A stretch of DNA of 64,000 nucleotides from the NCBI GenBank assembly GCA_016702605.1, contig JADJDQ010000021.1, forward strand, positions 992,001-1,056,000. Direction: 5' to 3'. Shown here in pieces: positions 38,130-46,663 of this stretch. The position numbers and the translations under genes are program-made. Each line of letters opens with the position of its first letter. The stretch's first letter is position 1. A model generated the notes under the pieces. The model was not told where the DNA came from and did no database searches. It saw only the letters and a list, made by a program, of their open reading frames with translations. This DNA comes from Candidatus Intricatilinea gracilis. Its GTDB lineage: Bacteria > Pseudomonadota > Gammaproteobacteria > Burkholderiales > Burkholderiaceae_C.

Positions 38130-38633
38130 ATGAGCTCCACCACCTTCATCCCGACCTGCGACCTCTGCGACAGCCACAAGGCCGACACCAGCGGGCGTTT
38201 CCGCGTGTTGCCGCCGGTGTTCCGCGACTTCGGTGCGTCCACACAGTTCGCCGGGCCTGTCGTCACGGTCAAGTGTTTCGAGGACAACAGCCAGGTCAAG
38301 GCGCTGGTCGAAAGCGCCGGCGACGGCCGCGTGCTGGTGGTCGACGGTGGTGGTTCGCTGCGCCGTGCCTTGCTCGGTGGCAACCTCGGTGCGGCCGCGG
38401 CGCGCAACGGCTGGGTCGGTGTGGTGATCGACGGTTGTGTGCGCGACGTCGCCGAACTGGCGGTCTGCGCCACCGGCATCAAGGCCCTGGCCGCCATGCC
38501 GCTGCCGACCGATCGACGCGGCGAAGGCCAGCGCGACGTGCCCGTGTTCGTGCAAGGTGTGCCGGTGCGCCCCGGCGACTGGCTCTACGCCGATGCCGAC
38601 GGCATCGTGGTGCTGGACGCGCCGGCGGCCTGA
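38130..38633 (+). CDS. rraA: RraA-family protein (ribonuclease E regulator / HMG aldolase-like)
   Basis: The 167-residue protein has the RraA fold signature: CDLCDSHKAD near the N-terminus, VDGGGSLRRALLGGNLGAAAARNG, and VIDGCVRDVAEL. In E. coli RraA inhibits RNase E. The same fold includes 4-hydroxy-4-methyl-2-oxoglutarate aldolases, with the metal site near the DGxxRD motif present here (DGCVRD). Aldolase activity is therefore possible. It follows dsbD by 42 bp and is convergent with serB with no spacer. Confidence 0.88.
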   Translation: MSSTTFIPTCDLCDSHKADTSGRFRVLPPVFRDFGASTQFAGPVVTVKCFEDNSQVKALVESAGDGRVLVVDGGGSLRRALLGGNLGAAAARNGWVGVVIDGCVRDVAELAVCATGIKALAAMPLPTDRRGEGQRDVPVFVQGVPVRPGDWLYADADGIVVLDAPAA

Positions 38634-39341
38634 TCAGCGCAGCACTTCGAGCAGTCGGTCGAGCCCGCCGCTGTTGATGGCCACCATGGCGCGCTCGCGC
38701 ACCGCCGGCTTGGCGTGATACGCCACCGACAGGCCGGCGGCGCTCATCATCGGCAGGTCATTCGCGCCGTCGCCCACGGCGATCGCCTGACTCGGTGAGA
38801 TACCCAGCGCGGCGCAGTTTTCCAGCAGCTTGCGGCGTTTTTCGTCGCCGTCGCAGATGTCGCCCCAGGCCTGGTCGACCAGTCGGCCGGTGAGGTGGCC
38901 CTCCACCACTTCGAGCTGGTTGCTTCGGGTGTCGTCGATGCCCAGGCGCGCCTGCAAGCGGTCGGTGAAGAATGTGAAGCCGCCCGACACGATCAGCGTC
39001 GACAGCCCGGCGGCCTGGCAGGCACCCACCAGTTCCTCGGCGCCGGGATTGAGTTCGAGGTGCTGGCTCCACACCACTTCCAGCGCGCTCAGCGGCACAC
39101 CGGCCAGCAGTGCGACGCGCCGGCGCAGGCTGTCCTTGTAGTCGGCGATCTCTCCGCGCATGGCCGCTTCCGTGATGGCGGCCACCTCGGCCTTGCGTCC
39201 GGCAGCAGCGGCAATCTCGTCGACACATTCGATGTTGATCAACGTCGAGTCCATGTCGAAGGCGATCAGCTTGAAATCGGCCAGGCGCAGCGACGGGTCG
39301 ATGCCCTGGACGATGAGGCCGGACTCGAAGGGGTGGGGCAT
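38634..39341 (-). CDS. serB: Phosphoserine phosphatase SerB
   Basis: SerB makes serine from phosphoserine, the last step of the phosphorylated pathway. HAD motifs: motif I FDMDSTLINIECVDE (first Asp is the nucleophile), motif II LIVSGGFTFF, and motif III VGDGANDLPMMSAAGLSVAYHAKP. At 235 residues it is the short form lacking the N-terminal ACT domain, common in Burkholderiales. The ATG at 39341 is the only good start. Confidence 0.95.
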   Translation of the reverse strand: MPHPFESGLIVQGIDPSLRLADFKLIAFDMDSTLINIECVDEIAAAAGRKAEVAAITEAAMRGEIADYKDSLRRRVALLAGVPLSALEVVWSQHLELNPGAEELVGACQAAGLSTLIVSGGFTFFTDRLQARLGIDDTRSNQLEVVEGHLTGRLVDQAWGDICDGDEKRRKLLENCAALGISPSQAIAVGDGANDLPMMSAAGLSVAYHAKPAVRERAMVAINSGGLDRLLEVLR

Positions 39342-39730
39342 GGCGATTCGTTCGTTCGGTCGAGCCCGCTATTGTGCTGCACTGCAGCAGTTACAGGTCT
39401 GCGTCTGTCCTCGAACTGCCACCCGCAAGCGGGCACCGCCAGGCTGATGCAACTGGCCTGCCAGCCGGCTGCTCCTGACCGGTATTTATCGATGGGCACG
39501 CGTTGTGCCGCTGCAGGTTTCTTGTTGCCTAGTAATTCTCTGCGCCCATCGAATGGTAGAGGCATTTTCGAGGTCATTACCCCTGAACCGGGTGTTGTAC
39601 AACGTTACCCCCTGATCCGAGTGGCGCGTTTTGGCGGCCGAAGGACGAAACTTGCGCCCATGTTTTCGAATTCGGCCCCAATGCAGCATCCATTTCGGAT
39701 GCGCCGGGCACATCAGCAGGAGTATTTGTC
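39342..39730. other. Intergenic region upstream of the PEP-CTERM protease (389 bp)
   Basis: This is the longest non-coding stretch in the window and has lower GC than its flanks. It contains a 10-bp palindrome GTTGTACAAC (39594-39603) and a sigma-54-like element at 39494-39508. I see no supported small gene, tRNA or terminator. It probably holds the serB promoter and the regulated promoter of the protease gene. Confidence 0.6.
39494..39508 (+). promoter_or_regulatory. Candidate sigma-54 promoter element
   Basis: GGGCACG-CGTT-GTGC has the invariant GG (39495-39496) and GC (39507-39508) separated by exactly 10 bp, as in the consensus TGGCACG-N4-TTGC. It lies about 220 bp upstream of a PEP-CTERM gene. 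PEP-CTERM genes are known to be under RpoN with the PrsK/PrsR system in some betaproteobacteria. The -12 match is imperfect and the leader would be long. Confidence 0.28.
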
Positions 39731-40537
39731 TTGAACAAGAAACTGGCCAAACTGGCTGCCGCGGTCGCACTGGCGGCTGCTTCTCTGTCCGCCAACGCGA
39801 CCTTCGACATCACCATCGACTACACCGGAGATTCTCAGTATCAGACGTATTTCAATCAGGCGGAAAGCTTCTGGGAAAATATCATCACCGGCTATCAGGC
39901 TGGCAGTTTCCTGACAGGATTTACCATTGCTGCCAATATCGAGTACATCGACGGGGCATATGGACTACTGGGAAGCGCCGGGCCCACTTCGGGTGTTTTG
40001 TATGGGGGCTACGCCATGACAACGGCTGGAGGCATGCGGTTCGATTCTGCCGACATGTCCGCGATGGCGACAAGCGGCTCGTTGGGTGATGTCATCCGCC
40101 ACGAGATGGGGCACGTCATCGGTATCGGTACATGGTGGGAGGAAAACGGCTTGTATGTCAGTGGTTCGGGGCAATACACCGGTGCCAATGGCCTGGCCAT
40201 GTACAAGACGGAATTCAACAAGCCAAGTGCCACCTATGTGCCCGTCGAACTGGGCGGTGGTGCGGGTACTGCCGGTGGACACTGGAACGAGATTGATAAC
40301 GGTGCCGGCCTGACTGGCGTCGTCGACAGCCAGGGCCGCGACATGCGCAACGAGTTGATGACCGGCTGGCTCAACGCGCCGACCTTCATCAGCAAGACCA
40401 CGGTCGCCTCGTTACAGGACATCGGTTACACCGTCAACATGAACGCCGTGCCAGAACCGGAATCGATGCTGCTGTTTGCCTTCGGCTTGCCAGTGCTGGT
40501 TGGCGTGGCGCGTCGCCGCAAGGCGGCTGCGGCATGA
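39731..40537 (+). CDS. PEP-CTERM-sorted leishmanolysin-like zinc metalloprotease
   Basis: The TTG start at 39731 is preceded by AGGAG at 39719-39723, and the product begins with a signal peptide (KLAKLAAAVALAAASLSANA). The protease core shows HEMGHVIGIGTWW, with zinc ligands His124 and His128 and catalytic Glu125. A distant His184 in AGGHWNE and a Met-turn at NELMTGW (Met210) follow, as in peptidase family M8. The C-terminus is a PEP-CTERM sorting signal: VPEPES at 240-245, a hydrophobic helix, then RRRK. The protein should be processed by an exosortase and released or linked at the cell surface. No exosortase gene is in the window. The 268-residue length is small for M8. Confidence 0.88.
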   Translation: MNKKLAKLAAAVALAAASLSANATFDITIDYTGDSQYQTYFNQAESFWENIITGYQAGSFLTGFTIAANIEYIDGAYGLLGSAGPTSGVLYGGYAMTTAGGMRFDSADMSAMATSGSLGDVIRHEMGHVIGIGTWWEENGLYVSGSGQYTGANGLAMYKTEFNKPSATYVPVELGGGAGTAGGHWNEIDNGAGLTGVVDSQGRDMRNELMTGWLNAPTFISKTTVASLQDIGYTVNMNAVPEPESMLLFAFGLPVLVGVARRRKAAAA

Positions 40538-40544
40538 TCCTGGC

Positions 40545-41138
40545 GTGATTCGCAGCGGTCTACCCATACTGACCTGCCGCCGCGCAGCGCTCCTCGGGGC
40601 GCTGTGCGGTGGCCTTTGTGCGGCGTTGTCGGCAACTGCTGTCGGCTCGCCAATCGGCAAGGCCCGGACCGACATGATCGAGCTACCCGCACCGTCCGAC
40701 GAGGTCGTCCTGCGATGGGATAGCCTGGGCGGCCTGCGCACCGCTGGGGATCCGGGCGGCGCCGCATTGCTGGTTCATGCCGACGGCCGCTTTTCCGCGC
40801 GCGGCGCCAAGCTGGACGGTCCGCGCCGGACCGGCAGGTTGACTGCCGAACAACTCCGCAGCTTGCTGGTGCGGATCGTCGTGAACGAAAAGTTCGCTTC
40901 GCTGGACGGAGCCGACATCGCTGCACGTATCCGCCAGTCGGCTGCCGCAAGGGGCGAACTCTGGAACGTCATGGACGGCGGCGTGACCCGCATCGAGGTC
41001 AATCTGCCGAAAGTGCGACACACGGTCGAACTGGCCAATCTGCTCGACGCCCGTGATCGCTTCCCCGACATCGAGCCCCTGAAGCACCTTGTCGCCGTCC
41101 GCCGCCTGCTGGTGGAAGTGCTGCAGACCGTGCAGTGA
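40545..41138 (+). CDS. Small exported protein of unknown function
   Basis: The GTG at 40545 lies 7 bp after the protease stop and gives 197 residues. The N-terminus carries an RR pair followed by a hydrophobic stretch (CRRAALLGALCGGLCAALSA) and looks like a Sec or Tat signal. The mature part has a beta-rich segment (VLRWDSLGGLRTAGDPG, LLVHADGRFSA) followed by helices; I recognise no family. It resembles small secreted proteins that gauge a readout per residue rather than an enzyme. Its close position to the PEP-CTERM protease suggests co-transcription. The frame is open upstream to 40476 but overlaps the protease gene. Confidence 0.6.
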   Translation: MIRSGLPILTCRRAALLGALCGGLCAALSATAVGSPIGKARTDMIELPAPSDEVVLRWDSLGGLRTAGDPGGAALLVHADGRFSARGAKLDGPRRTGRLTAEQLRSLLVRIVVNEKFASLDGADIAARIRQSAAARGELWNVMDGGVTRIEVNLPKVRHTVELANLLDARDRFPDIEPLKHLVAVRRLLVEVLQTVQ

Positions 41139-41171
41139 TCGCCCGGGGTAGCCCAGCGCAGCCGCCCCGGA

Positions 41172-44100
41172 CTACCTCGCCGCCCCCGTCGGCTGCCCCA
41201 GCGCCCGCAGCACGTCGCGGATGTACTGCACCCGGTCGCGTACCTCGGGGTAGCCCTTCTCGATACGCAGCTTGTCGTTGCCGGCGAGTTTGACGCTGCG
41301 GTTCTTCTGCACCAGCTCGATGATGCGCTGCGCGTCCACCGGTGGATTGGGGCGGAACTGCAGCAGCATGCTCTGCGGCCCGGCGTCGATCTTGGCCACG
41401 CCGTAGGGTTTGGCGGCCACACGCAGGCGGTGCACGTCCATCAAGGTTTGGCCTTGCGCCGGCAGCTTGCCAAAACGGTCGGTGATCTCTTCGAGCAGCG
41501 CGTCGATCTTGTCCGGCCGGTCGGTGCTGGCCAGGCGTTTGTAGAACGACAGGCGCGTGTGCACGTCGCCGCAGTAGCTGTCGGGCAGCAGCGCGGGTGA
41601 ATGCAGGTTGACCTCGGTGGCCGCGCCGAAGAAGCCGGTGGGCGACAGCAGATCCGGCTCCTTGCCGGCCTTGAGCGCCCGCACCGCTTCGGCCAGCATC
41701 TCGTTGTAGAGCTGGAAGCCCACCTCCATCATGTTGCCGCTCTGGTTTTCGCCCAGCACCTCGCCGGCACCGCGGATCTCGAGGTCGTGCATCGCCAGGT
41801 AGAAGCCAGAGCCCAGTTCTTCCATGCTCTGGATCGCGTCCAGGCGTTGTTTGGCCTGTTTGGTCAGGCCTTCGACATCGGGCACCAGCAGGTAGGCATA
41901 GGCCTGGTGGTGGCTGCGGCCGACGCGCCCGCGCAGCTGGTGCAGCTGCGCCAGGCCGAACTTGTCGGCGCGGCTGATGACGATGGTGTTGGCGCTGGGC
42001 ACGTCGATGCCGGTCTCGATGATGGTCGAACACAGCAGCAGGTTGTGTTTCTGGCCGACGAACTCGCGCATCACACGTTCCAGCTCTCGCTCGGGCATCT
42101 GGCCGTGCGCCACCGCAATGCGTGCCTCGGGCAGCAGCTCTTCCAGCTTCTGGCGCCGGTTCTCGATGGTCTCGACCTCGTTGTGCAGGAAGTAGACCTG
42201 CCCGCCGCGCTTGAGCTCACGCAGCACCGCCTCGCGGATGGTGCCGTTCATCTCGTTGCGCACAAAGGTCTTGATCGCCAGGCGACGCTGCGGCGCGGTG
42301 GCGATCACGCTCAGGTCGCGCATGCCCTCCAGCGCCATGCCCAGCGTGCGCGGGATGGGTGTGGCGGTGAGCGTCAGCACATCCACCTCGGCACGCAGCG
42401 CCTTCATCGCCTCCTTGTGGCGCACGCCGAATCGGTGTTCCTCGTCGATCACCAGCAGGCCCAGGTTCTTGAACTTGGTGTCCTGGCTGAGCAGCTTGTG
42501 GGTGCCGACGACGATGTCGATCGAACCGTTGGCCAGGCCTTCCATGGCCGCCTTGATTTCCTTCGGCGAGCGGAAGCGGCTCATCTCGGCCACCTTGATC
42601 GGCCAGGGCGCGAAACGATCGGCGATGGTTTGGTAATGCTGCTCGGCCAGCAGCGTGGTGGGCGCGAGCAAGGCGACCTGCTTGCCACCGATCACCGCCA
42701 CGAAGGCCGCGCGCAGCGCCACCTCGGTCTTGCCGAAACCCACGTCGCCGCAGACCAGCCGGTCCATGGGACGCGGGCTGATCATGTCCTGGATGACGGC
42801 GTGAATGGCCGCGGCCTGGTCGGCGGTTTCCTCGAAGCCGAAGCTCGACGCAAACGCCTCGTAGTCCGCCGCCGAATATCTGAAGGCGAAACCCTCGCGC
42901 GCCGCGCGCCGGGCGTAGAGGTTGAGCAACTCGGCGGCGGTGTCGCGCACCTGTTCGGCCGCCTTGCGTTTGGCCTTTTCCCACTGGCCCGAACCCAGGC
43001 GGTGCAGTGGTGCCTCGTCTGCACTGACGCCGGTGTAACGGCTGATCAACTGCAGCTGCGACACCGGCACGTACAGCGTCGCCTTGTCGGCGTATTCGAG
43101 GTGCAGGAACTCGCTCGCACCCTGGCCGAGGTCCAGATTCACCAGGCCGAGGTAGCGCCCGATGCCGTGGTTGGCATGTACCACCGGGTCGCCGGGCTTG
43201 AGTTCGGCCAGGTCCTTGATCAGGGCCTCGACGTCGCTGACCTGCTCCTGCTTGCGCCGGCGCCGCGTGGTGGGTGTGGCGTCGAACAGCTCGGTTTCGG
43301 TGACGAGCAGGATGCCTTGTTCCGCCCAGTCGAAACCCGCTGCCAGCGCGCCGGTGGTGATGGCGTGGCCGTGGTCGCTGGTGATGAAGGCCGCCAGGTT
43401 GTCGACCGGCGGCGCTTCGAGGTGGTGTTCGCGCAGAAAGTCGAGCAGGCTCTCGCGCCGGCCGGTGCTTTCCACCACCAGCAGCACGCGCCGGGTGAGC
43501 CCGGGTGCCAACCCGGCCTTGCCCACGCGCGGCGCGCCGATCACCGCGTTGGTGGGTGAATCGCCGGACGGGCTGGCCGAGCGGCTGGCGATGAGCTGCT
43601 GCTCCAGCTTGCGCAGCACATGGTCGGTGCCACGTTCGACCGAGAGGTCGGGCAAGGTGCGAGCCCAACCCTCTGCCGCCGGCACCACCGCCGCGGTGTC
43701 GGCCGCGCCGCCATCGGCCTGGGCGCTATCCGCCAGCGCCTGCGCATCCGACGACACCGCCGTGCCGGCGGTGCGCAGCAGCAACTGGCCGTAGCCGCGG
43801 CACAGGCCGTAGAAGTCCTCGGGGCGCAGGTAGATGTCGGTCGGCGCCAGGATGGGCCGATCCGGGTCGTGCTGCAGAAACTTGTGGCGCTCGCGCGTGT
43901 CGGCCCAGAAGCGCGACAAGGCATCGTCGATGTCACCGTGCAGCGCCAGGCTGGCGTTGGCGCCGATGTAGTCGAAGATCGTCGCGGTCTGCTCGAAGAA
44001 CAGCGGCAGGTAGTACTCGATGCCGGCTGAGGCGATGCCGCTGGCCATGTCCTTGTACAGCCGCGCCTTGGTCGGATCCCCCTCGATGCGTTCGCGCCAG

Positions 44101-44828
44101 CGCGCCCGGAAGCCCTGGCGCGCCGCCTCGTCGAGCGGAAACTCGCGCCCCGGCAGCAGCCGCACCTCGGGCACCGGGTAGAGGCTGCGCTGGCTGTCCG
44201 GGTCGAAGGTGCGGATCGAGTCGATCTCGTCGTCGAACAGGTCGACGCGGTAGGGCACCAGCGAGCCCATCGGGAACAGGTCGATCAGGCTGCCGCGCAC
44301 GGCGTATTCGCCCGGGCTCACCACCTGGCTGACATGCTGGTAGCCGGCGAGAGTGAGCTGGCTCTTGAGCGCTGCCTCGTCGAGTTTTTGTTTGGTCTTG
44401 AAGGCGAAGGTGTACGCGGCCAGAAAGCTCGGCGGTGCCAGCCGGGTGAGCGCGGTGGTGGCCGGCAGCAGCAGCAGGTCGACACGTTCGTCACCCTGGC
44501 CGCGCAGCACGCGCCACAGTGTGGCCAGGCGCTCGGAGATCAGGTCCTGGTGTGGCGAGAAGCTGTCGTAGGGCAGCGTCTCCCAGTCGGGGAAGACGGC
44601 GGTCTTGAGATCGGGCGCAAAGAAGGCGATCTCGTCCTGCAGGCGCTGGGCGTCGGCTGGTTCGGCGCAGATCACCACCAGGCGCGCCACCGCATCGCCA
44701 CCTTTGCGGGCGCTGGCCGCACGGGCAATCGACGCCTGGGCATGGCGGGCGAGCAACAAGGCATCGGCCGAGCCGGGCGGGCGGGGCAGGGCGTAACGTT
44801 TGCCGGGGGCGATCACCGGAAGCTGCAT
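41172..44828 (-). CDS. mfd: Transcription-repair coupling factor Mfd
   Basis: Mfd removes stalled RNA polymerase at DNA lesions and recruits UvrA. The 1218-residue protein has the UvrB-like N-terminal module (start MQLPVIAPG, then the GSLIDLFPMGS region), and an RNA polymerase-interacting domain around DPVVHANHGIGRYLGL. The translocase motor has Walker A GDVGFGKTEVALRAAF (about residue 695), VIDEEHRFGVRHKE (about 795) and TATPIPRTLGMAL. The C-terminal domain follows with the TRG motif region (RAGRGR-type HQLRGRVGRSHHQAYAYLL). A low-complexity Ala/Asp-rich insertion lies near residue 360. Full length and intact. Confidence 0.97.
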   Translation of the reverse strand: MQLPVIAPGKRYALPRPPGSADALLLARHAQASIARAASARKGGDAVARLVVICAEPADAQRLQDEIAFFAPDLKTAVFPDWETLPYDSFSPHQDLISERLATLWRVLRGQGDERVDLLLLPATTALTRLAPPSFLAAYTFAFKTKQKLDEAALKSQLTLAGYQHVSQVVSPGEYAVRGSLIDLFPMGSLVPYRVDLFDDEIDSIRTFDPDSQRSLYPVPEVRLLPGREFPLDEAARQGFRARWRERIEGDPTKARLYKDMASGIASAGIEYYLPLFFEQTATIFDYIGANASLALHGDIDDALSRFWADTRERHKFLQHDPDRPILAPTDIYLRPEDFYGLCRGYGQLLLRTAGTAVSSDAQALADSAQADGGAADTAAVVPAAEGWARTLPDLSVERGTDHVLRKLEQQLIASRSASPSGDSPTNAVIGAPRVGKAGLAPGLTRRVLLVVESTGRRESLLDFLREHHLEAPPVDNLAAFITSDHGHAITTGALAAGFDWAEQGILLVTETELFDATPTTRRRRKQEQVSDVEALIKDLAELKPGDPVVHANHGIGRYLGLVNLDLGQGASEFLHLEYADKATLYVPVSQLQLISRYTGVSADEAPLHRLGSGQWEKAKRKAAEQVRDTAAELLNLYARRAAREGFAFRYSAADYEAFASSFGFEETADQAAAIHAVIQDMISPRPMDRLVCGDVGFGKTEVALRAAFVAVIGGKQVALLAPTTLLAEQHYQTIADRFAPWPIKVAEMSRFRSPKEIKAAMEGLANGSIDIVVGTHKLLSQDTKFKNLGLLVIDEEHRFGVRHKEAMKALRAEVDVLTLTATPIPRTLGMALEGMRDLSVIATAPQRRLAIKTFVRNEMNGTIREAVLRELKRGGQVYFLHNEVETIENRRQKLEELLPEARIAVAHGQMPERELERVMREFVGQKHNLLLCSTIIETGIDVPSANTIVISRADKFGLAQLHQLRGRVGRSHHQAYAYLLVPDVEGLTKQAKQRLDAIQSMEELGSGFYLAMHDLEIRGAGEVLGENQSGNMMEVGFQLYNEMLAEAVRALKAGKEPDLLSPTGFFGAATEVNLHSPALLPDSYCGDVHTRLSFYKRLASTDRPDKIDALLEEITDRFGKLPAQGQTLMDVHRLRVAAKPYGVAKIDAGPQSMLLQFRPNPPVDAQRIIELVQKNRSVKLAGNDKLRIEKGYPEVRDRVQYIRDVLRALGQPTGAAR

Positions 44829-44957
44829 GGTGGGCGTGGCGGCCTAGGCCGCGTGGGAAAAGAGGATCTGAGGATCGGCGGCACAAAAACAGACACGCCG
44901 CCTGGCGGGTGGCCGGCAGCGTGTTGTGGTGGGTGCAGCGGGTTGTCAGGTGGCCGG

Positions 44958-44994
44958 GATCCTGCCTTGCCCTCGGAAGGCTCGCGGCAGGATC
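44958..44994. repeat. Inverted repeat in the mfd-ispD intergenic region
   Basis: GATCCTGCC (44958-44966) and GGCAGGATC (44986-44994) form a perfect 9-bp inverted repeat around a 19-nt spacer that itself can pair weakly (GCC/GGC). It sits between the divergent mfd and ispD start codons (44828 and 45120). It could be an operator or an RNA hairpin in the ispD leader; no T-run follows. Confidence 0.4.
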
Positions 44995-45119
44995 TCGCCC
45001 GGTCGACATTCTAGGGACGAGCCACGTCACCCGCTGGCGCACTGACTGAGCAGGCTTGGGTGGCGCGTCGTGGCCAACCGTTGCCGGTCCGGCCGATCGC
45101 GCCGCGACAATGCCGCCCC

Positions 45120-45860
45120 ATGCTGATCACCACCGAAGCTCCGCGCTGTTTTGCACTTGTTCCTTGTGCCGGTGTCGGCCTGCGCGCTGGCGTGGGTGGA
45201 CCCAAGCAATATCACCGCGTGGCAGGTCGCACGGTAGTGGCGCACACGCTGGCCGCGCTGGCCGGGGTGCCTCGGCTGAGTGCCACGCTGGTGGTGCTGT
45301 CACCCGACGACAGCCAGTTCGACGCTGCGGTGGTCGACCTACCAACGCCGGCAGATCAAACCCGCCATGTGGCGCGTTGTGGTGGCGCCAGCCGCGCCGA
45401 TACCGTCGCCAACGGTCTGGTCGCGCTGATGGAACTTGGCGTCGCCGAACACGACTGGGTGCTGGTGCACGACGCCGCACGTTGCCTGCTGCAGCCGGCC
45501 TGGGTCGACCGCCTGATCGACGCCTGTGTCGACGACGAGGTGGGCGGCCTGCTTGCGCTGCCGCTGGCCGACACCATCAAACAAGAGGCGAGCGATGCGC
45601 CCGGGCGTATCGCCGCCACGGTCAGCCGCGCCGGCAAATGGGCTGCGCAGACGCCGCAGATGTTTCGCGTCGGCCTGCTGCGCCGGGCGCTGACCCATGC
45701 GTCGAGTGACCCCGAACTGGCCGCCAGCATCACCGACGAAGCCAGCGCCATCGAACTGCTCGGCCACGCACCGCTGCTGGTGCGCGGTGACGCGCTGAAC
45801 TTCAAGCTCACCTTCCCGGAAGACTTTGCGCTGGCTGAGCGGCTGCTGCGGTCCATGTGA
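45120..45860 (+). CDS. ispD: 2-C-methyl-D-erythritol 4-phosphate cytidylyltransferase IspD
   Basis: IspD attaches CMP to MEP in the non-mevalonate isoprenoid pathway. Motifs: the nucleotide-binding PCAGVGLRAGVGGPKQY, GGASRADTVANGL, WVLVHDAARCLL and AQTPQMFRVGLL. The ATG at 45120 gives 246 residues; the frame is open 20 codons upstream. In many betaproteobacteria ispF follows ispD directly; here a convergent thioesterase gene follows instead, so ispF must lie elsewhere. Confidence 0.95.
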   Translation: MLITTEAPRCFALVPCAGVGLRAGVGGPKQYHRVAGRTVVAHTLAALAGVPRLSATLVVLSPDDSQFDAAVVDLPTPADQTRHVARCGGASRADTVANGLVALMELGVAEHDWVLVHDAARCLLQPAWVDRLIDACVDDEVGGLLALPLADTIKQEASDAPGRIAATVSRAGKWAAQTPQMFRVGLLRRALTHASSDPELAASITDEASAIELLGHAPLLVRGDALNFKLTFPEDFALAERLLRSM

Positions 45861-45985
45861 ATCATGGTGCACTCGGCCGACCACTCGAGCCGGTCCCAGC
45901 CGCTACGTGATGAGTCGGCGGGCAGACGACCGATCAATTCGACGAGAAAACGTGACGGCTCGGTCCGGCGCATCCAGGCGGCGGA

Positions 45986-46606
45986 TCAACGGCCCGGTCG
46001 CTCGAAGATCAGGCAGGTCGTGGTGGCATGGGCATACACCTTGCCGTCCGGGCCGAGCAGGCGGGCTTCGGCAAAACCCAGGCGCTTGCCTGCGTTGATC
46101 ACCTGGCCGACGGCGCGCACCAGCGGCACGGCGGGTGTCAGGGCGCGCAGGTAACTCACCTTGAGTTCGGCGGTGGTGTAGGCGCTGCCGGCCGGCACGG
46201 TGGTCTGTACACAGCAGCCCAGGGCCGAGTCGAGGATGGTGGCAATCCAGCCGCCGTGGATGGTGCCCATGGGGTTGAAGAACCTTGCGCTCGGCCGGCC
46301 CTGAAACACGAACCAGCCCGGCCCGTAACCCATGGGCCAGATGTCGGTCGTCTCGCCGATGGGCACGGCCGGCAGTTCACCGGCGCTGATGGCTTCGAAG
46401 ATCTCGAGCCCGCTCAGGTTCGCCACCTGGTCGGCGCGCGACACACCAGCCGGGGCCAGACGGGCGCGCAGCAGGCATTCGTCGGCCTCCCATCGCGCCA
46501 CGGTGGCGGTGATGGTCTCGGCGCTGGCGCCGTCGCCGGGTGGCAGCAGATCGGCCAGGCTGGCGCGGGTGGGGGTGTCGGACGCTGAAAGTACCGGGCT
46601 GCGCAT
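45986..46606 (-). CDS. PaaI-type hotdog-fold thioesterase
   Basis: The 206-residue protein contains a hotdog thioesterase domain (about 75-205) with the PaaI signature MGTIHGGWIATILDSALGCC and the second strand ELKVSYLRALTPAVPL. An N-terminal extension of about 75 residues without known motif precedes it. Substrates would be acyl- or aryl-CoA esters, not specified by the sequence. I chose the ATG at 46606, which lies 57 bp from the divergent marR gene, so the two may share an operator. Confidence 0.83.
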   Translation of the reverse strand: MRSPVLSASDTPTRASLADLLPPGDGASAETITATVARWEADECLLRARLAPAGVSRADQVANLSGLEIFEAISAGELPAVPIGETTDIWPMGYGPGWFVFQGRPSARFFNPMGTIHGGWIATILDSALGCCVQTTVPAGSAYTTAELKVSYLRALTPAVPLVRAVGQVINAGKRLGFAEARLLGPDGKVYAHATTTCLIFERPGR

Positions 46607-46626
46607 GGTCTTGTCCAGGTGGATTG

Positions 46627-46638
46627 TTGCAGGTGCAA
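46627..46638. promoter_or_regulatory. Candidate MarR operator between divergent genes
   Basis: TTGCA-GG-TGCAA is a perfect inverted repeat with 5-bp arms, in the 57-bp region between the thioesterase and marR starts. MarR-family proteins bind such short palindromes and usually regulate the divergent gene and themselves. The neighbouring gene order fits, but the site is short. Confidence 0.45.
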
Positions 46639-46663
46639 TGATTGTAGATACACTCGTTTCACC

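Noticed and set aside
39622..39637. Second sigma-54-like sequence TGGCGCG-N-GGC closer to the PEP-CTERM gene
   Set aside because: The GG to GC spacing is 9 bp, not 10, which normally abolishes RpoN recognition.
45861..45985. Minus-strand stretch reading RTEPSRFLVELIGRLP, like the end of a UvrD/Rep helicase
   Set aside because: It is short, isolated, and not continued by any helicase-like sequence. It is most likely chance.
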